64,000 bases of DNA from Amycolatopsis pithecellobii (GCF_009707865.1 NZ_WMBA01000014.1:1-64000), one strand, 5' to 3'. Counted from the stretch's first letter, positions 34,297-43,444 are shown. Made by a program: numbers and translations. The notes: generated by a model from the sequence alone, not told the origin.

Positions 34297-34962
34297 TCAG
34301 GACCGGCGGCGTCCGAGGCGCCGCACCACGATTTTCTCGGTTCCCGTCCGGTGTGTGTCGAGCTCCTTGAGCAAACGCCTCCGGTCCCCCGCCTTCACCG
34401 CGTCGAGGATGGCCTTGTGCTCCACCACCAGGCGGCGCGTGGTCTCGGGCTCGTACAGGTACATCGAGCGATAGAAATCGGACATGTACCACAACCGCCG
34501 CAGCTCCTGCCGCACCAGCGACAGCGGTGACGCGTCAAAAACCGAGAAGTGGAACTGCTGGTTCAGGCGCTGGAATTCCTCGGGTTCGTCGGCGCGGACG
34601 GCCGCCGTCATCGCGGTGTGCAACCGTCCCATGGCCGCGGTGTCGACGTCGGCGAGGTCCACCGACTTCACCAGTTCGGTCTCCAGCAACCGGCGCATGA
34701 GGTAGATCTCCGCGAGATCCTCACTGTTGAACCGCGCAACGGTGTACCCCGTGTTCGACTTGTGCTCGAGGACACCCTCGGACTGCAGGCGTGACAGCGC
34801 CTCGCGTACGGGGATACGGCTCACCCCCAGCGCTTCCGCCAGCGCGGCCTGCTGCACCTTCTGTCCCGGCAACAGCTCACCGCTCAATACCATCGCACGG
34901 ATCGCAGTGAGACACTTGTCGACACCGGAGCCCGTAGTCACCGCGTCGGCACTCTTGCCCAT
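34297..34962 (-). CDS. GntR-family transcriptional regulator (FadR/FCD subfamily)
   Basis: A 221-residue regulator: winged helix in residues 15-80 (AIRAMVLSGELLPGQKVQQAA, then GVSRIPVREALSRLQSEGVLE) and an FCD helical domain with metal/ligand His positions (FQRLNQQFHFSVFDA; VVEHKAILDAVKAGD). It is divergent from the acyl-CoA dehydrogenase operon across 198 bases that contain a GTATAC-like site. FCD regulators of this type commonly sense carboxylates or acyl-CoAs, which suits the neighbouring genes. Confidence 0.9.
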   Translation of the reverse strand: MGKSADAVTTGSGVDKCLTAIRAMVLSGELLPGQKVQQAALAEALGVSRIPVREALSRLQSEGVLEHKSNTGYTVARFNSEDLAEIYLMRRLLETELVKSVDLADVDTAAMGRLHTAMTAAVRADEPEEFQRLNQQFHFSVFDASPLSLVRQELRRLWYMSDFYRSMYLYEPETTRRLVVEHKAILDAVKAGDRRRLLKELDTHRTGTEKIVVRRLGRRRS

Positions 34963-35095
34963 GCCTTCTCCTCAACGCCGCACGAGGGCTGTTGCCGCAA
35001 GTTGGATAACACTTTGCATCCACATCCTACAGACTCCCCCCGCCGGCGAAAGCCGGGCGCGGCGGATTTCGAGCAGCCACCTTCGGCCTAGATTT

Positions 35096-35115
35096 TGCAT
35101 ACTCCTTGATATACA
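35096..35115. promoter_or_regulatory. GntR-type operator candidate (TGCATAC-n-ATATACA)
   Basis: An AT-rich element with TGCATAC and ATATACA 13 bases apart lies 46-65 bases upstream of the GTG of the acyl-CoA dehydrogenase operon and 134 bases from the divergent GntR start. The same arrangement (TGCATAC..ATATAC) recurs at 43440-43459, and related palindromes occur at 53438 and 58975. FadR/GntR proteins typically bind GTATAC-like half-sites. Confidence 0.5.
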
Positions 35116-35160
35116 GTCGGCCCAAGCCCGGTACGACGCGAAAGTGAGGGGCTGATCGAC

Positions 35161-36324
35161 GTGGATCTGGAGTTCGACGCCCGGAGCGAGCGGTTCCGCC
35201 AGGAGGTGTCGAGCTGGCTCGACGAGAACGCCCCGCGCGGCCGGGTTTCCCCACCGGCCACCGCGGACGGGTTGCGGCAACACCTCGCCTGGGAGCGCCG
35301 CCTGTTCGAGGCGGGCTATTCCGCGCCGGGCTGGCCGCGACGGTTCGGCGGTCTCGGCCTCGATCTTTGGGGCGAGACGGTGTTCGACGAGGAGTACGTC
35401 CGCAGACGGCTGCCGGAGCGGCTGAACAAGATGGCACTCATCCACGGCGCGCGCACGGTGCTCGTGCACGGAACCGAGGAGCAGCAACAGGACTGGCTGC
35501 CCGGAGTGCTCGATTGTTCGGACATCTGGTGCCAGGGTTTCTCCGAACCGGACGCGGGCAGCGACTTGGCAGGCGTGCGCACCACCGGGCGTCTCGACGG
35601 TAACGAGATCGTCCTCAATGGACAGAAGACCTGGACGTCCAACGGGGCCATCGCCACGCACATGTATGCACTCGTACGGACCGATCCCGAAGCGCCGAAA
35701 CACCGCGGGATCAGCTTTCTCGTTTTCGACCTGCGGCGGCCCGGCGTCGAGATCCGGCCGATGCGCCAGCTCCACGGTCACTCGGGGTTCGCGGAAGTGT
35801 TCTTCACCGATGTCCGCGTCCCGCTGACGAGTGTGGTCGGCGAGCTGAACGACGGGTGGCGCGTGGCCCAGACGGCGCTGCGGCTCGAGCGAGGGTCCGC
35901 GCGGGGCAGTCACACCCGGCTCGTGGCCGCGCTGGACGCGCTGACCAAGGCGGTCGACGCAGCCGGTGCCGACCGGGGGCTGCGGGAGCGCGCCGGTTCC
36001 CTGCGCGCGTGGGTGTTCGCGTACGTCCGTGCCACCTACGCGCTGATCGACACGGTCGACCGCGGTGGCGACGACGGCGTGGTCGCCAGCGTGAACAAGC
36101 TCTGCCTGTCCGAGATCCAGACCGCGATCCACGAGCTGTGGCTCGAAGTGCTGGGCGAGGAAGCCGAACTGGCCGGCGAATTCGGGCCGTACGGCGAATT
36201 GCTCGGGATGCGACGGGACTACTGGCACTCGCGCGCACAGGAGATTTTCGCGGGCAGCAGCGAAATCCAGCGGAACATCATCGCCGAGCGCGGCCTCGGC
36301 CTGCCCCGTGAGGTGTCCCGATGA
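35161..36324 (+). CDS. Acyl-CoA dehydrogenase (FadE-like, first of a pair)
   Basis: A 387-residue flavoprotein with the three ACAD domains. Characteristic segments are GFSEPDAGSDLAGVRT (middle domain), KTWTSNGAIATHMYALVRT and the C-terminal EIFAGSSEIQRNIIAERGLGLP. This C-terminal form is typical of actinobacterial ACADs that form alpha2beta2 complexes with an adjacent partner, as in steroid side-chain oxidation. Its stop overlaps the partner start (ATGA). It opens the operon with a GTG start. Confidence 0.9.
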   Translation: MDLEFDARSERFRQEVSSWLDENAPRGRVSPPATADGLRQHLAWERRLFEAGYSAPGWPRRFGGLGLDLWGETVFDEEYVRRRLPERLNKMALIHGARTVLVHGTEEQQQDWLPGVLDCSDIWCQGFSEPDAGSDLAGVRTTGRLDGNEIVLNGQKTWTSNGAIATHMYALVRTDPEAPKHRGISFLVFDLRRPGVEIRPMRQLHGHSGFAEVFFTDVRVPLTSVVGELNDGWRVAQTALRLERGSARGSHTRLVAALDALTKAVDAAGADRGLRERAGSLRAWVFAYVRATYALIDTVDRGGDDGVVASVNKLCLSEIQTAIHELWLEVLGEEAELAGEFGPYGELLGMRRDYWHSRAQEIFAGSSEIQRNIIAERGLGLPREVSR

Positions 36325-37334
36325 ACACCGGTTTCTCCATCGAGCAAGCGGAACTGCGCACGAGCATCCGGCGGCTGCTGGAAGACGTGGCGCCGTCCTC
36401 GGTGCTGCGGCAGCTGTGGGACACCGAGACCGGCCGGAGTCCGCGGGTGTGGAAAGGCCTCGCCGAAATCGGCGTGCCGGCACTGCTCGTGCCGCCGGAG
36501 TACGGCGGCCTCGGGGCCGACGAGCTCGACCTGTTCCCGGTTCTCGAGGAGGCCGGTCGCGCCGCGCTGCCCGACGCCGTCCTGGAATCGTGCATGCTCG
36601 CTCCCCTCCTGCTCGCGGGGTCTGCCGACGATGACCTCAAACGGCGCTGGCTGCCCGCACTGGCCGCGGGAGAGGCTCGCGCGACCGTCGCGTTCGGCAG
36701 CCTCCGAGCGGTTCCGGATGCGCACCTGAGCGATGTCGTCCTTGCTGTAGAAGGAGAACAGGCCGTCGCCTACGAGCGCGCCGACGTCACCGCGCGACCG
36801 GTTCCGTCGATGGATCCCTCCCGCAGACTGTCCGAAGTCACCGTGCGAGCCGGGAGCGGTCGCCCGGTCGATGACGCACCGGTGGCACTGGCACGGGCTG
36901 CCCGGCTGGCGGGCTCGGCGGTTCTCCTGGGCGGTGCCGGAGCCAGACTGGTCGAATTCGCGGTCGCCTACGCGAAGGTGCGCGAGCAGTTCGGCCGGCC
37001 GATCGGGTCGTTCCAGGCGATCAAGCACCAGCTCGCCACCGCGCACAGCCGGAACGCACTGGCCCGGCACGCCGCGGTGGGAGCGATGTACGAACTGGCG
37101 CACCGGGCCGCGTCGAGCTACGACACCGCCGTGCTGGCGCATCTGTGCGCGCTCGAAGCGGCGCGGGAAAGCAACCGGGTGAGCCTTCAAGTCCACGGCG
37201 GCATCGGTTTCACTTGGGAGCACGACCTGCAGATCTGGCTCAATTACGGCAAGTCGCTGGAACTCGGGTACGGCACCTGGCGCGAGACGGCCTACGCGGC
37301 GGGCGCCCCACGAAGCGAAGGAGGAACCCGATGA
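36321..37334 (+). CDS. Acyl-CoA dehydrogenase (FadE-like, second of a pair)
   Basis: A 337-residue, slightly short ACAD-family protein, weaker in the middle domain but with the typical C-terminal parts VREQFGRPIGSFQAIKHQLA and VHGGIGFTWEHDLQIWL. Short partners of this kind join a canonical ACAD to form heterotetramers in which only one subunit type completes each active site. The coupling by ATGA overlaps with both neighbours supports a complex. It likely dehydrogenates a CoA-bound side chain. Confidence 0.88.
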   Translation: MNTGFSIEQAELRTSIRRLLEDVAPSSVLRQLWDTETGRSPRVWKGLAEIGVPALLVPPEYGGLGADELDLFPVLEEAGRAALPDAVLESCMLAPLLLAGSADDDLKRRWLPALAAGEARATVAFGSLRAVPDAHLSDVVLAVEGEQAVAYERADVTARPVPSMDPSRRLSEVTVRAGSGRPVDDAPVALARAARLAGSAVLLGGAGARLVEFAVAYAKVREQFGRPIGSFQAIKHQLATAHSRNALARHAAVGAMYELAHRAASSYDTAVLAHLCALEAARESNRVSLQVHGGIGFTWEHDLQIWLNYGKSLELGYGTWRETAYAAGAPRSEGGTR

Positions 37335-38092
37335 ACGGCAACAGCAGGCTGACCGGCCGTCGCGCCGTCGTGACCGGTGCGGGCCAGGGCATCGGCCGCG
37401 CGGTCGCGGAGCGGTTCGCCCGCGAGGGCGCGAAAGTCACGGTCGTCGACGTCAACGAGGCCGGACTGAAAGAAGTCGTGTCCGCAATCGCGGCCGAGGG
37501 CGGCGACGCGCTCGCAGTCGCGTGCGACGTGACCCGGCGGGACGAGGTGTTCGCGGCCGCGGCACGGGCGGCGGAAGCTTTCGGCCCCGTCGACGTCCTC
37601 GCCTGCATCGCAGGCATCACCCGGCCGGCGATGCTCCCGCAGATGACCGAGGAGCATTGGGACGCGGTGCTCGACACCCATTTGAAAGGCAGCCTGTTCT
37701 GGTTGCAGGCGGTGCTCGGCCCCATGCGTGACGCGGGCTCCGGGAAGATCATCCTCACCACGTCCGCGGCCGGACTGCTCGGCACGATCGGCCAGGTCAA
37801 CTACGCGGTCGCGAAGGCGGGCATGCTGGGCATGACGCGATCGGCCGCCCGCGAGCTCGCCCGCTACGGGATCACCGTCAACGCCGTGGCACCGGCGGCG
37901 TCGACGCCGATGACGCACACCATCCGCACCGACGAGCGGTTCGCGGACAAGTATCTCGACGAGGTTCCCCTGCGCCGCTGGGCCGAGCCCGCGGAAGTGG
38001 CCGGCACCTACGTCCATCTCGCCGGCGCTGACGCGGATTACGTGACAGGCCAAGTCCTTTCGGTCGACGGCGGCCGCGCGATGGTGCGCTGA
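37331..38092 (+). CDS. SDR-family oxidoreductase
   Basis: A 253-residue classical short-chain dehydrogenase: cofactor loop GAGQGIGRA, acidic residue after beta 2 (VVDVN, favouring NAD), active-site Ser in TTSAAG and YAVAKAG for Tyr/Lys. The ATG overlaps the ACAD stop (ATGA). It probably oxidises a hydroxyacyl-CoA or an alcohol formed by the Mo hydroxylase that follows. Confidence 0.9.
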   Translation: MNGNSRLTGRRAVVTGAGQGIGRAVAERFAREGAKVTVVDVNEAGLKEVVSAIAAEGGDALAVACDVTRRDEVFAAAARAAEAFGPVDVLACIAGITRPAMLPQMTEEHWDAVLDTHLKGSLFWLQAVLGPMRDAGSGKIILTTSAAGLLGTIGQVNYAVAKAGMLGMTRSAARELARYGITVNAVAPAASTPMTHTIRTDERFADKYLDEVPLRRWAEPAEVAGTYVHLAGADADYVTGQVLSVDGGRAMVR

Positions 38093-38145
38093 CCGCATTC
38101 GCGGTACCCGGTTCCGGATTCATCTCTCGGAGGTCAACGACGACC

Positions 38146-40545
38146 ATGAGCGCACCACTCACCCCTCCCCGACTGTCGCATGTGGACGGACCGCTGCGGC
38201 GGGACGGCGATGTGATCGTGTCGGGGCACGCGGTCTATCTCGACGATGTGGCGCTACCGGGCATGCTGCACGCGGCGATCCTGCGCAGCCCACATCCCCA
38301 CGCGCGGATCCGGTCGGTGGACACCTCGGCGGCCCTGCGGTGCGCCGGGGTGCACGCCGCGGTTTCCGGCGAGGACCTGCGCGGCGAATCCGATCCGGTC
38401 CCCCACTACTTCGACCCCGGCCTGTTCGGGTTCAACACGGCCGATTTCTTCGCGCTGGCCGTGGACAAGGTGAGATGGGTCGGTGAACCGGTCGCCGCCG
38501 TGGTCGCGGACTCGCTCGCCAACGCCGAAGCCGCGCTGGCCGCGATCGCGGTGGAGTACGACGTGCTGCCGTCGGTCATCGAGCCGGACGACGCGCTGGC
38601 GGACGACGCGGTGCGGGTGTTCGACCACTGGGACCGCAATGTGCTCGGTGTTCTTCCCTTCGCCCAAGGCGACGCGGCGGGCACGCTCGCCGGCGCGCCG
38701 CACCGGCTCCGGGAGCGCATCACCGTCGGACGCCACCAGGGCGTGCCGCTCGAGCCACGGGGATACATCGGCTCCTGGGATCCGCGGGGCCGCCTGGAGC
38801 TGTGGGCCTCGACGCAAAGCCCGCACCTGGTGCGCACGGGCCTTGCCCGCATCCTGCACCTCCCGGAGGAGCGGATCCGCGTCGTGGCCCCGCGGATGGG
38901 CGGCGGGTTCGGCCACAAGTTCAACGGCTACTCCGAGGAACTGCTCGTGTGCCTGCTGAGCAAGCTGACCGGCGCTGCAGTCAAATGGGTCGAAACCCGG
39001 GCGGATTCGCTTCTGGTCGGCGCTCGCGAGTTCTCCCACGACGTCGAGGCCGGGTTCGACGACGAAGGCATGCTGATCGCGTTCACCGACCGGATGCTCG
39101 CGAACATCGGCTGCCTGGCCTCGTGGGGCGGCTGGGGCATGGCGTTCATGGCCGGCCTGACCTTCCCCGGGCCGTACGTATGCGGCGACTACGCGATCGA
39201 AGTCCTGCCCGTGGTCACCAACAAGGCCCCATGGAACGGATATCGAGGGTACGGAAAGGAACAGGCGGCGGTCGTCCTCGAGCGCGTGATGGAGGTGATC
39301 GCCGCACGACTGGACCTCGATCCCGCCGAGGTCCGGCGGCGGAACATGCGGCCGGCGGACAGTTTTCCGTTGTGGGCGGCGGGAAAGCACCTCGACTCCG
39401 GCGATCACCGGGGCGCGCTGGACAAGGTCGTGCGCCTGTCGCGTTACCACGAGTTGCGGGGTGGCCAAGCGCCCGGAGCCACCCGGCTTCGCGGTGTCGG
39501 CATCGGGTTCGAACTGACGCCGGAAGGCGGCGAGCTGCTCGGCACGTCGGTGCGCGGGCACGACACGTCCACGGTGCGCGTGCATCCCGGCGGGACCGTC
39601 ACCGTGCTCACCGGCGTGACGAGCCCTGGCACCGGCAACGAGACGTCCATCGCCTACCTGGTGGCGCGCGAACTCGGTATCGGCATCGACCAGGTCGACG
39701 TCGTGCAGGGCGACACGGACCGGTGCCCGTTCGGCTACGGCAACTTCTCCAGCCGCTCGCTCAACAGCGGTGGCGCCGCCGCGGTGCTCGCCGCACGGGA
39801 GATCCGGGCACGCCTGGCGGCGGTGGCCGCCGCGGATTTCGGTTGCGAGGAAAGCGAAGTGGCCGCTCGCGACGGCCTGCTGGTCAGTGTGCGCGACGAA
39901 GAGCTGTCCATCCCGTTCGCCGAACTGGTGCTGCGGGTTTATCAGCACGGTTCCAGCGATCCCGGCGTCGGCCAGGCACTGCTGGAGGTGACCAAGGTCG
40001 AAGGGCCGCACAACTTTCACCACGATCCGGGGCAAAGCGGGCTCACCAACGCCTATCCGATGTACTCGTCCACGGCCGCCGTCGCGGTCGTCGACGTGGA
40101 CGCCGAAACCGGGGTCGTCGCGGTCACCGGCCTGTTCGCCGTCGGCGACTGCGGCACGATCGTCAACCGCAACTTCGTCAACAGCCAGCTGTACGGCGCA
40201 CTCGCGCAGGGCGCGGGCGGTGCGTTGTGGGAGCACAGCCCCTACGACGCGGGCACCGGCGAACCGCTGGCACGGACGTTCAAGCACTATCTGCTGCCCC
40301 GTGCGCCCGATCTGCCCGCCATGGTCGTGGCGCACCAGGAAACCCCTTCCCCGTTCACGCTCATGGGCACCAAGGGGGCGGGTGAAAGCGGGGTCGGCGC
40401 GGGAATGGCGGCGCTGGTCAACGCCGTCAACGACGCCTTGCGGCCACTCGGTGCGTCCGTCACGGACCTTCCCCTCGATCCGCCGCGCGTCCTGCGGGCG
40501 ATCGACGAGGCGCGGGCCCGGCAATCAGTGCGGGAGGACGCATGA
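38146..40545 (+). CDS. Molybdenum hydroxylase large subunit (xanthine dehydrogenase/CoxL superfamily)
   Basis: A 799-residue molybdopterin-cytosine-dinucleotide-type catalytic subunit. It shows GHAVYLDDV...HAAILRSPHPHARI at the N-terminus, the pterin-binding MGGGFGHKFNGY, the active-site approach PWNGYRGYGKEQ, and the catalytic Glu in TKGAGESGVGAG near the C-terminus. It lacks the AYxCSFR loop of true CO dehydrogenase, so it should hydroxylate an organic substrate with water as oxygen source. It forms a complex with the FAD and 2Fe-2S subunits encoded downstream with ATGA overlaps. GGAGG precedes the ATG. Confidence 0.9.
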   Translation: MSAPLTPPRLSHVDGPLRRDGDVIVSGHAVYLDDVALPGMLHAAILRSPHPHARIRSVDTSAALRCAGVHAAVSGEDLRGESDPVPHYFDPGLFGFNTADFFALAVDKVRWVGEPVAAVVADSLANAEAALAAIAVEYDVLPSVIEPDDALADDAVRVFDHWDRNVLGVLPFAQGDAAGTLAGAPHRLRERITVGRHQGVPLEPRGYIGSWDPRGRLELWASTQSPHLVRTGLARILHLPEERIRVVAPRMGGGFGHKFNGYSEELLVCLLSKLTGAAVKWVETRADSLLVGAREFSHDVEAGFDDEGMLIAFTDRMLANIGCLASWGGWGMAFMAGLTFPGPYVCGDYAIEVLPVVTNKAPWNGYRGYGKEQAAVVLERVMEVIAARLDLDPAEVRRRNMRPADSFPLWAAGKHLDSGDHRGALDKVVRLSRYHELRGGQAPGATRLRGVGIGFELTPEGGELLGTSVRGHDTSTVRVHPGGTVTVLTGVTSPGTGNETSIAYLVARELGIGIDQVDVVQGDTDRCPFGYGNFSSRSLNSGGAAAVLAAREIRARLAAVAAADFGCEESEVAARDGLLVSVRDEELSIPFAELVLRVYQHGSSDPGVGQALLEVTKVEGPHNFHHDPGQSGLTNAYPMYSSTAAVAVVDVDAETGVVAVTGLFAVGDCGTIVNRNFVNSQLYGALAQGAGGALWEHSPYDAGTGEPLARTFKHYLLPRAPDLPAMVVAHQETPSPFTLMGTKGAGESGVGAGMAALVNAVNDALRPLGASVTDLPLDPPRVLRAIDEARARQSVREDA

Positions 40546-41357
40546 TCCGCGAGACGCTGCGTTACCACCGGCCGGATTCCCTGGCGGAAGCGACCGCGCT
40601 CCTCGCCGAGCACGCCGGTGACATCCGGGTGCTCGGCGGCGGCACCTCGCTCATCCCCTGCCTGACGCGTGGCGAGATCGACGTCGGCCATCTGCTGGAC
40701 CTGCGCGGCCTTGGTCTCGGCACGATCCGGGAGGTGCCGGACGGCGCCGAAATCGGCGCGATGGTCACCTATGCGGACGTGCTCGCCTCGCCCGTGATCG
40801 CCGAACGGGTGCCGCTCGTCGCGCGGGTCGCCCGCGGTATCACCGGCGGCAGGCAGATCACCCAGCAAGGGACTCCGGTCGGATCGGCCTGCTTCAACTT
40901 CCCCACCACCGACGCGCCGGGCATGTTCGCCGCTCTGCGCGCCCGCTTCCAGGTCGCGGGCCCGTCCGGAACACGACAGGTATCCGCCGCCGACTTCTTC
41001 GTCGACGCCTATCGCATCGGCCTCGAACCCGGGGAACTGGTGACCGGTGTACTGGTTCCCACGACGAAACGCGGCGGCTACTGCAAGATCAAGCACGCCA
41101 GCGGTTCCTGGCCGATCGCGACCGCCGCCGCGGTCTTCGACGGCGCGGCGGACGGACGGCTGCGAGTCGCGCTGGGTGCGGTCCAAGCGGTGCCGCTGGT
41201 CGTGACCGCCGACGACCCGGGGCAGCTGGCCGAGCGGGTGCGAGACGCCATCGACGCGCCATGGGCCGATGTCCTGGCTCCCGCGGACTACCGGGTACGC
41301 GTCGCGCCGGTCGTGGCGCGCCGTGCCGTCGACGAACTGCTGGAGGTTCTGCCATGA
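40542..41357 (+). CDS. Molybdenum hydroxylase FAD subunit (CoxM-like)
   Basis: A 271-residue FAD-binding subunit of the vanillyl-alcohol-oxidase/CoxM fold. FAD loops are visible as VLGGGTSLIPCL near residue 28 and GGRQITQQGTPVGSACF in the middle, and the C-terminal CoxM domain has KIKHASGSWPIATAAAVF. It passes electrons from the Fe-S subunit to its acceptor. Both ends overlap neighbours as ATGA. About 60 percent of positions in the core motifs match the paralog at 60956-61768 by eye. Confidence 0.9.
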   Translation: MIRETLRYHRPDSLAEATALLAEHAGDIRVLGGGTSLIPCLTRGEIDVGHLLDLRGLGLGTIREVPDGAEIGAMVTYADVLASPVIAERVPLVARVARGITGGRQITQQGTPVGSACFNFPTTDAPGMFAALRARFQVAGPSGTRQVSAADFFVDAYRIGLEPGELVTGVLVPTTKRGGYCKIKHASGSWPIATAAAVFDGAADGRLRVALGAVQAVPLVVTADDPGQLAERVRDAIDAPWADVLAPADYRVRVAPVVARRAVDELLEVLP

Positions 41358-41857
41358 GTCCATCGAGCGAGCCCACAGCGCAGCGGCGCCGGATCGCGCT
41401 GACCGTCAACGGCAGGCAGGAGAACGTCGAGATCACCGACGGCGAACTGCTGGTCGACGTGCTGCGCCGCCGGTTGCGGCTGAGGGGAACGCACGCGGGT
41501 TGCTACAACGGGGATTGCGGAGCCTGCACGGTCCGGGTCGGCGAGACGATCGCGAAATCGTGTCTGCTGCTGGCGGCCAGTGTGGACGGTGACGCGATCA
41601 CCACACTCGAGGGCTTTTCCGGCACCGAAGGGCTCAGCGAACTGCAACAGGTGTTGTGGGAGCGCGACGCGTTCCAATGTGGATTCTGCGTCGCCGGTCA
41701 TGTGTTCGCGCTGGACGACATGCTCGCGCGTATTCCCGAGCCGGCCGAGGCGGACGTGCGTGAGGCGTTGATCGGCAACCTCTGCCGGTGCACGGGGTAC
41801 GTCAACCTGGTCGGCGCGGTGCTGGAGGTCGCCGACCGGCGGCGAAAGCGCGAGTAG
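41354..41857 (+). CDS. Molybdenum hydroxylase 2Fe-2S subunit (CoxS-like)
   Basis: A 167-residue iron-sulfur subunit with both [2Fe-2S] centres: plant-type CYNGDCGACTVRV with a later Cys in KSCLLLA, and the alpha-helical centre FQCGFC plus NLCRCTGY. The length is normal. It ends the three-gene hydroxylase operon and is followed by a convergent thiolase-fold gene 15 bases away. Confidence 0.93.
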   Translation: MSPSSEPTAQRRRIALTVNGRQENVEITDGELLVDVLRRRLRLRGTHAGCYNGDCGACTVRVGETIAKSCLLLAASVDGDAITTLEGFSGTEGLSELQQVLWERDAFQCGFCVAGHVFALDDMLARIPEPAEADVREALIGNLCRCTGYVNLVGAVLEVADRRRKRE

Positions 41858-41872
41858 GTGCTTCACCCCGCT

Positions 41873-43030
41873 TCACCGTGTCGATGCGCCGCCGAGGAGC
41901 GTGGTGACCTGTGTGGACAGCACACCACCGTTTCCGTGCACCAGCGCCACATTCGCGTCCGGCACCTGACGTTCCCCGCACTCGCCGCGCAGTTGCCGCA
42001 CGGCTTCGATGATCAGGAAGATGCCGAACATCCCGGGATGGCCGTAGGACAGGCCGCCACCGGAGGTATTGACCGCCAGCCGGCCGCCCGGCGCGATCCC
42101 GCCTCCGGTGACGAATCCGCCCCCGTCCCCTTTCGCGCAGAAGCCGAGGTCTTCGAGAAAGAGGATCGTGTTGATGGTGAAGGCGTCATACAGTTCGGCA
42201 ACGTCCACATCGGACGGTTTCAGCCCGGCCGCGGCAAAGGCGCGTTCTCCCGACGCCCTGGCGCCGGTGGTCGTCAGGTCGGGCATCTGCGAGATGTGCC
42301 GATGAGTGTGGGCCTCGGCGCAGCCGAGCAGATACACCGGCGGCCTGCGCAGTGTTTTCGCCCGCGCCTTCGACGTGACCAGCACCGCGCCGCCGCCGTC
42401 GGTGACCAGGCAGCAGTCGCGTACGGTGAGCGGACTCGAGACCATCGGCGATGAGAGAACGTCTTCGACGGTGAGCGGACCGCGTTTGAAGGCCGCCGGA
42501 TTGAGCTGCGCCCAGCGCCGGGCGGCGACGGCGACTTCGGCCAGTTGTTCGCGCGTGGTACCGAATTCGTGCATGTGACGCGCTGCCGCGAGCGCATACG
42601 CGGTCACCGGCATGCGGGGACCGAACGGCGTTTCATCGGACTTCACGAGAGCCGGACCCGACGTGACGAGCCCCGAAGACGACGATCGCTGGGTGCTCCC
42701 GTAGGTGATCAGGGCGACCTCGCAGAGTCCCGCCTCGATCGCCGATGCGGCGTGCTGGAGGTAGCCGACGAACGAGGCGCCGCCGATCGCGGTCGAATCC
42801 GTGTACGACGGCTGGATGCCGAGATATTCGGCGACGGCGGACGGCGGGAGATCGAAAAACGCGGAATGGCACAGCACTCCGTCGATGTCGTTCTTCGTCA
42901 GCCCGGCGTCGGCGAGCGCGCGGGCGGTCGCCTGCCCGATCAGATCGAGCGCCGACAGGCCGGGGCCGACCTGACCGAGGTCGGATTCGGCGACGCCGAC
43001 GATCGCGGCGGGCTCAGGGGTTTCCGGCAT
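41873..43030 (-). CDS. Thiolase-fold protein lacking the nucleophilic Cys (Ltp2-like, possible retro-aldolase)
   Basis: A 385-residue thiolase-superfamily protein of the SCPx/Ltp type. The segment that carries the reactive Cys in true thiolases reads STAIGGASFVGYL, with no Cys. C-terminal motifs AELYDAFTINTILFLEDLGFCAKG, GGRLAVNTSGG (given as landmarks) and VALVHGNGG match Ltp2-type proteins, which in steroid degradation act with a DUF35 partner as retro-aldolases rather than thiolases. A DUF35 gene ends one base before this start, strongly supporting that reading. Substrate unknown. Confidence 0.84.
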   Translation of the reverse strand: MPETPEPAAIVGVAESDLGQVGPGLSALDLIGQATARALADAGLTKNDIDGVLCHSAFFDLPPSAVAEYLGIQPSYTDSTAIGGASFVGYLQHAASAIEAGLCEVALITYGSTQRSSSSGLVTSGPALVKSDETPFGPRMPVTAYALAAARHMHEFGTTREQLAEVAVAARRWAQLNPAAFKRGPLTVEDVLSSPMVSSPLTVRDCCLVTDGGGAVLVTSKARAKTLRRPPVYLLGCAEAHTHRHISQMPDLTTTGARASGERAFAAAGLKPSDVDVAELYDAFTINTILFLEDLGFCAKGDGGGFVTGGGIAPGGRLAVNTSGGGLSYGHPGMFGIFLIIEAVRQLRGECGERQVPDANVALVHGNGGVLSTQVTTLLGGASTR

Positions 43031-43444
43031 TCATGCCTCCGGGGTGAACAGGGGAAGCGGTGTCTCGTCGCGGGTCGCGACCTGGCCGCGCACCCGCATG
43101 CCGATCGCGAAAGCGTCGACGGGAGCGCCGACGAGGTTGCTCATGATCCGAGGGCCGTCGTCGAGGTCGATCAGCGCGACAACGCGAGGGTCCTCGCCGC
43201 GCCGGTGCACGACGGAGAGGGAATGGACGGTTCCGCCGGGTGAGGCCCGCCGCCAGGAGAGCTCGGTGGCGCCGCAGTGCGGGCAGAGCACCCGAGGCGG
43301 AAAGAAGGCCTTCCGGCACGCCCGGCACACCGGGAGGGCGAACACGCCGCGACCGAGCAATGCGTCATCAGTGGCCTCCGGCGGGAGGTCGCCGACCAGC
43401 TCTTTGGCCTCGAGCGGATCGTCGTCGGCGTGTTGACTGTGCAT
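43031..43444 (-). CDS. DUF35 OB-fold/zinc-ribbon acyl-CoA-binding protein
   Basis: A 137-residue protein with a rubredoxin-like zinc ribbon (CRACRKAFFPPRVLCPHCG, four Cys) and an OB fold (TVHSLSVVHRR, RIMSNLVG). DUF35 proteins bind acyl-CoA and partner with thiolase-fold or MaoC proteins. It is directly upstream of the Ltp2-like gene and the two should form one enzyme. Its ATG lies within the GTATAC-type motif at 43440-43459. Confidence 0.9.
   Translation of the reverse strand: MHSQHADDDPLEAKELVGDLPPEATDDALLGRGVFALPVCRACRKAFFPPRVLCPHCGATELSWRRASPGGTVHSLSVVHRRGEDPRVVALIDLDDGPRIMSNLVGAPVDAFAIGMRVRGQVATRDETPLPLFTPEA

Noticed and set aside
38254-40524. A 756-codon open frame antisense to the molybdenum hydroxylase large subunit gene
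   Set aside because: It mirrors the GC-rich third codon positions of the real gene, is rich in Arg, His, Gly and Asp and shows no domain. Long antisense frames of this kind are common in such DNA (also at 20846-22543 and 24291-26606 beyond the FAD gene).
38146-41857. Reading the three-subunit enzyme as an aerobic CO dehydrogenase
   Set aside because: The AYxCSFR loop needed for the Mo-Cu site is missing, and the neighbours are CoA-thioester pathway genes.
41873-43030. Calling this an acetyl-CoA acetyltransferase
   Set aside because: The nucleophilic Cys is absent and the partner is DUF35, so a retro-aldolase role fits better.
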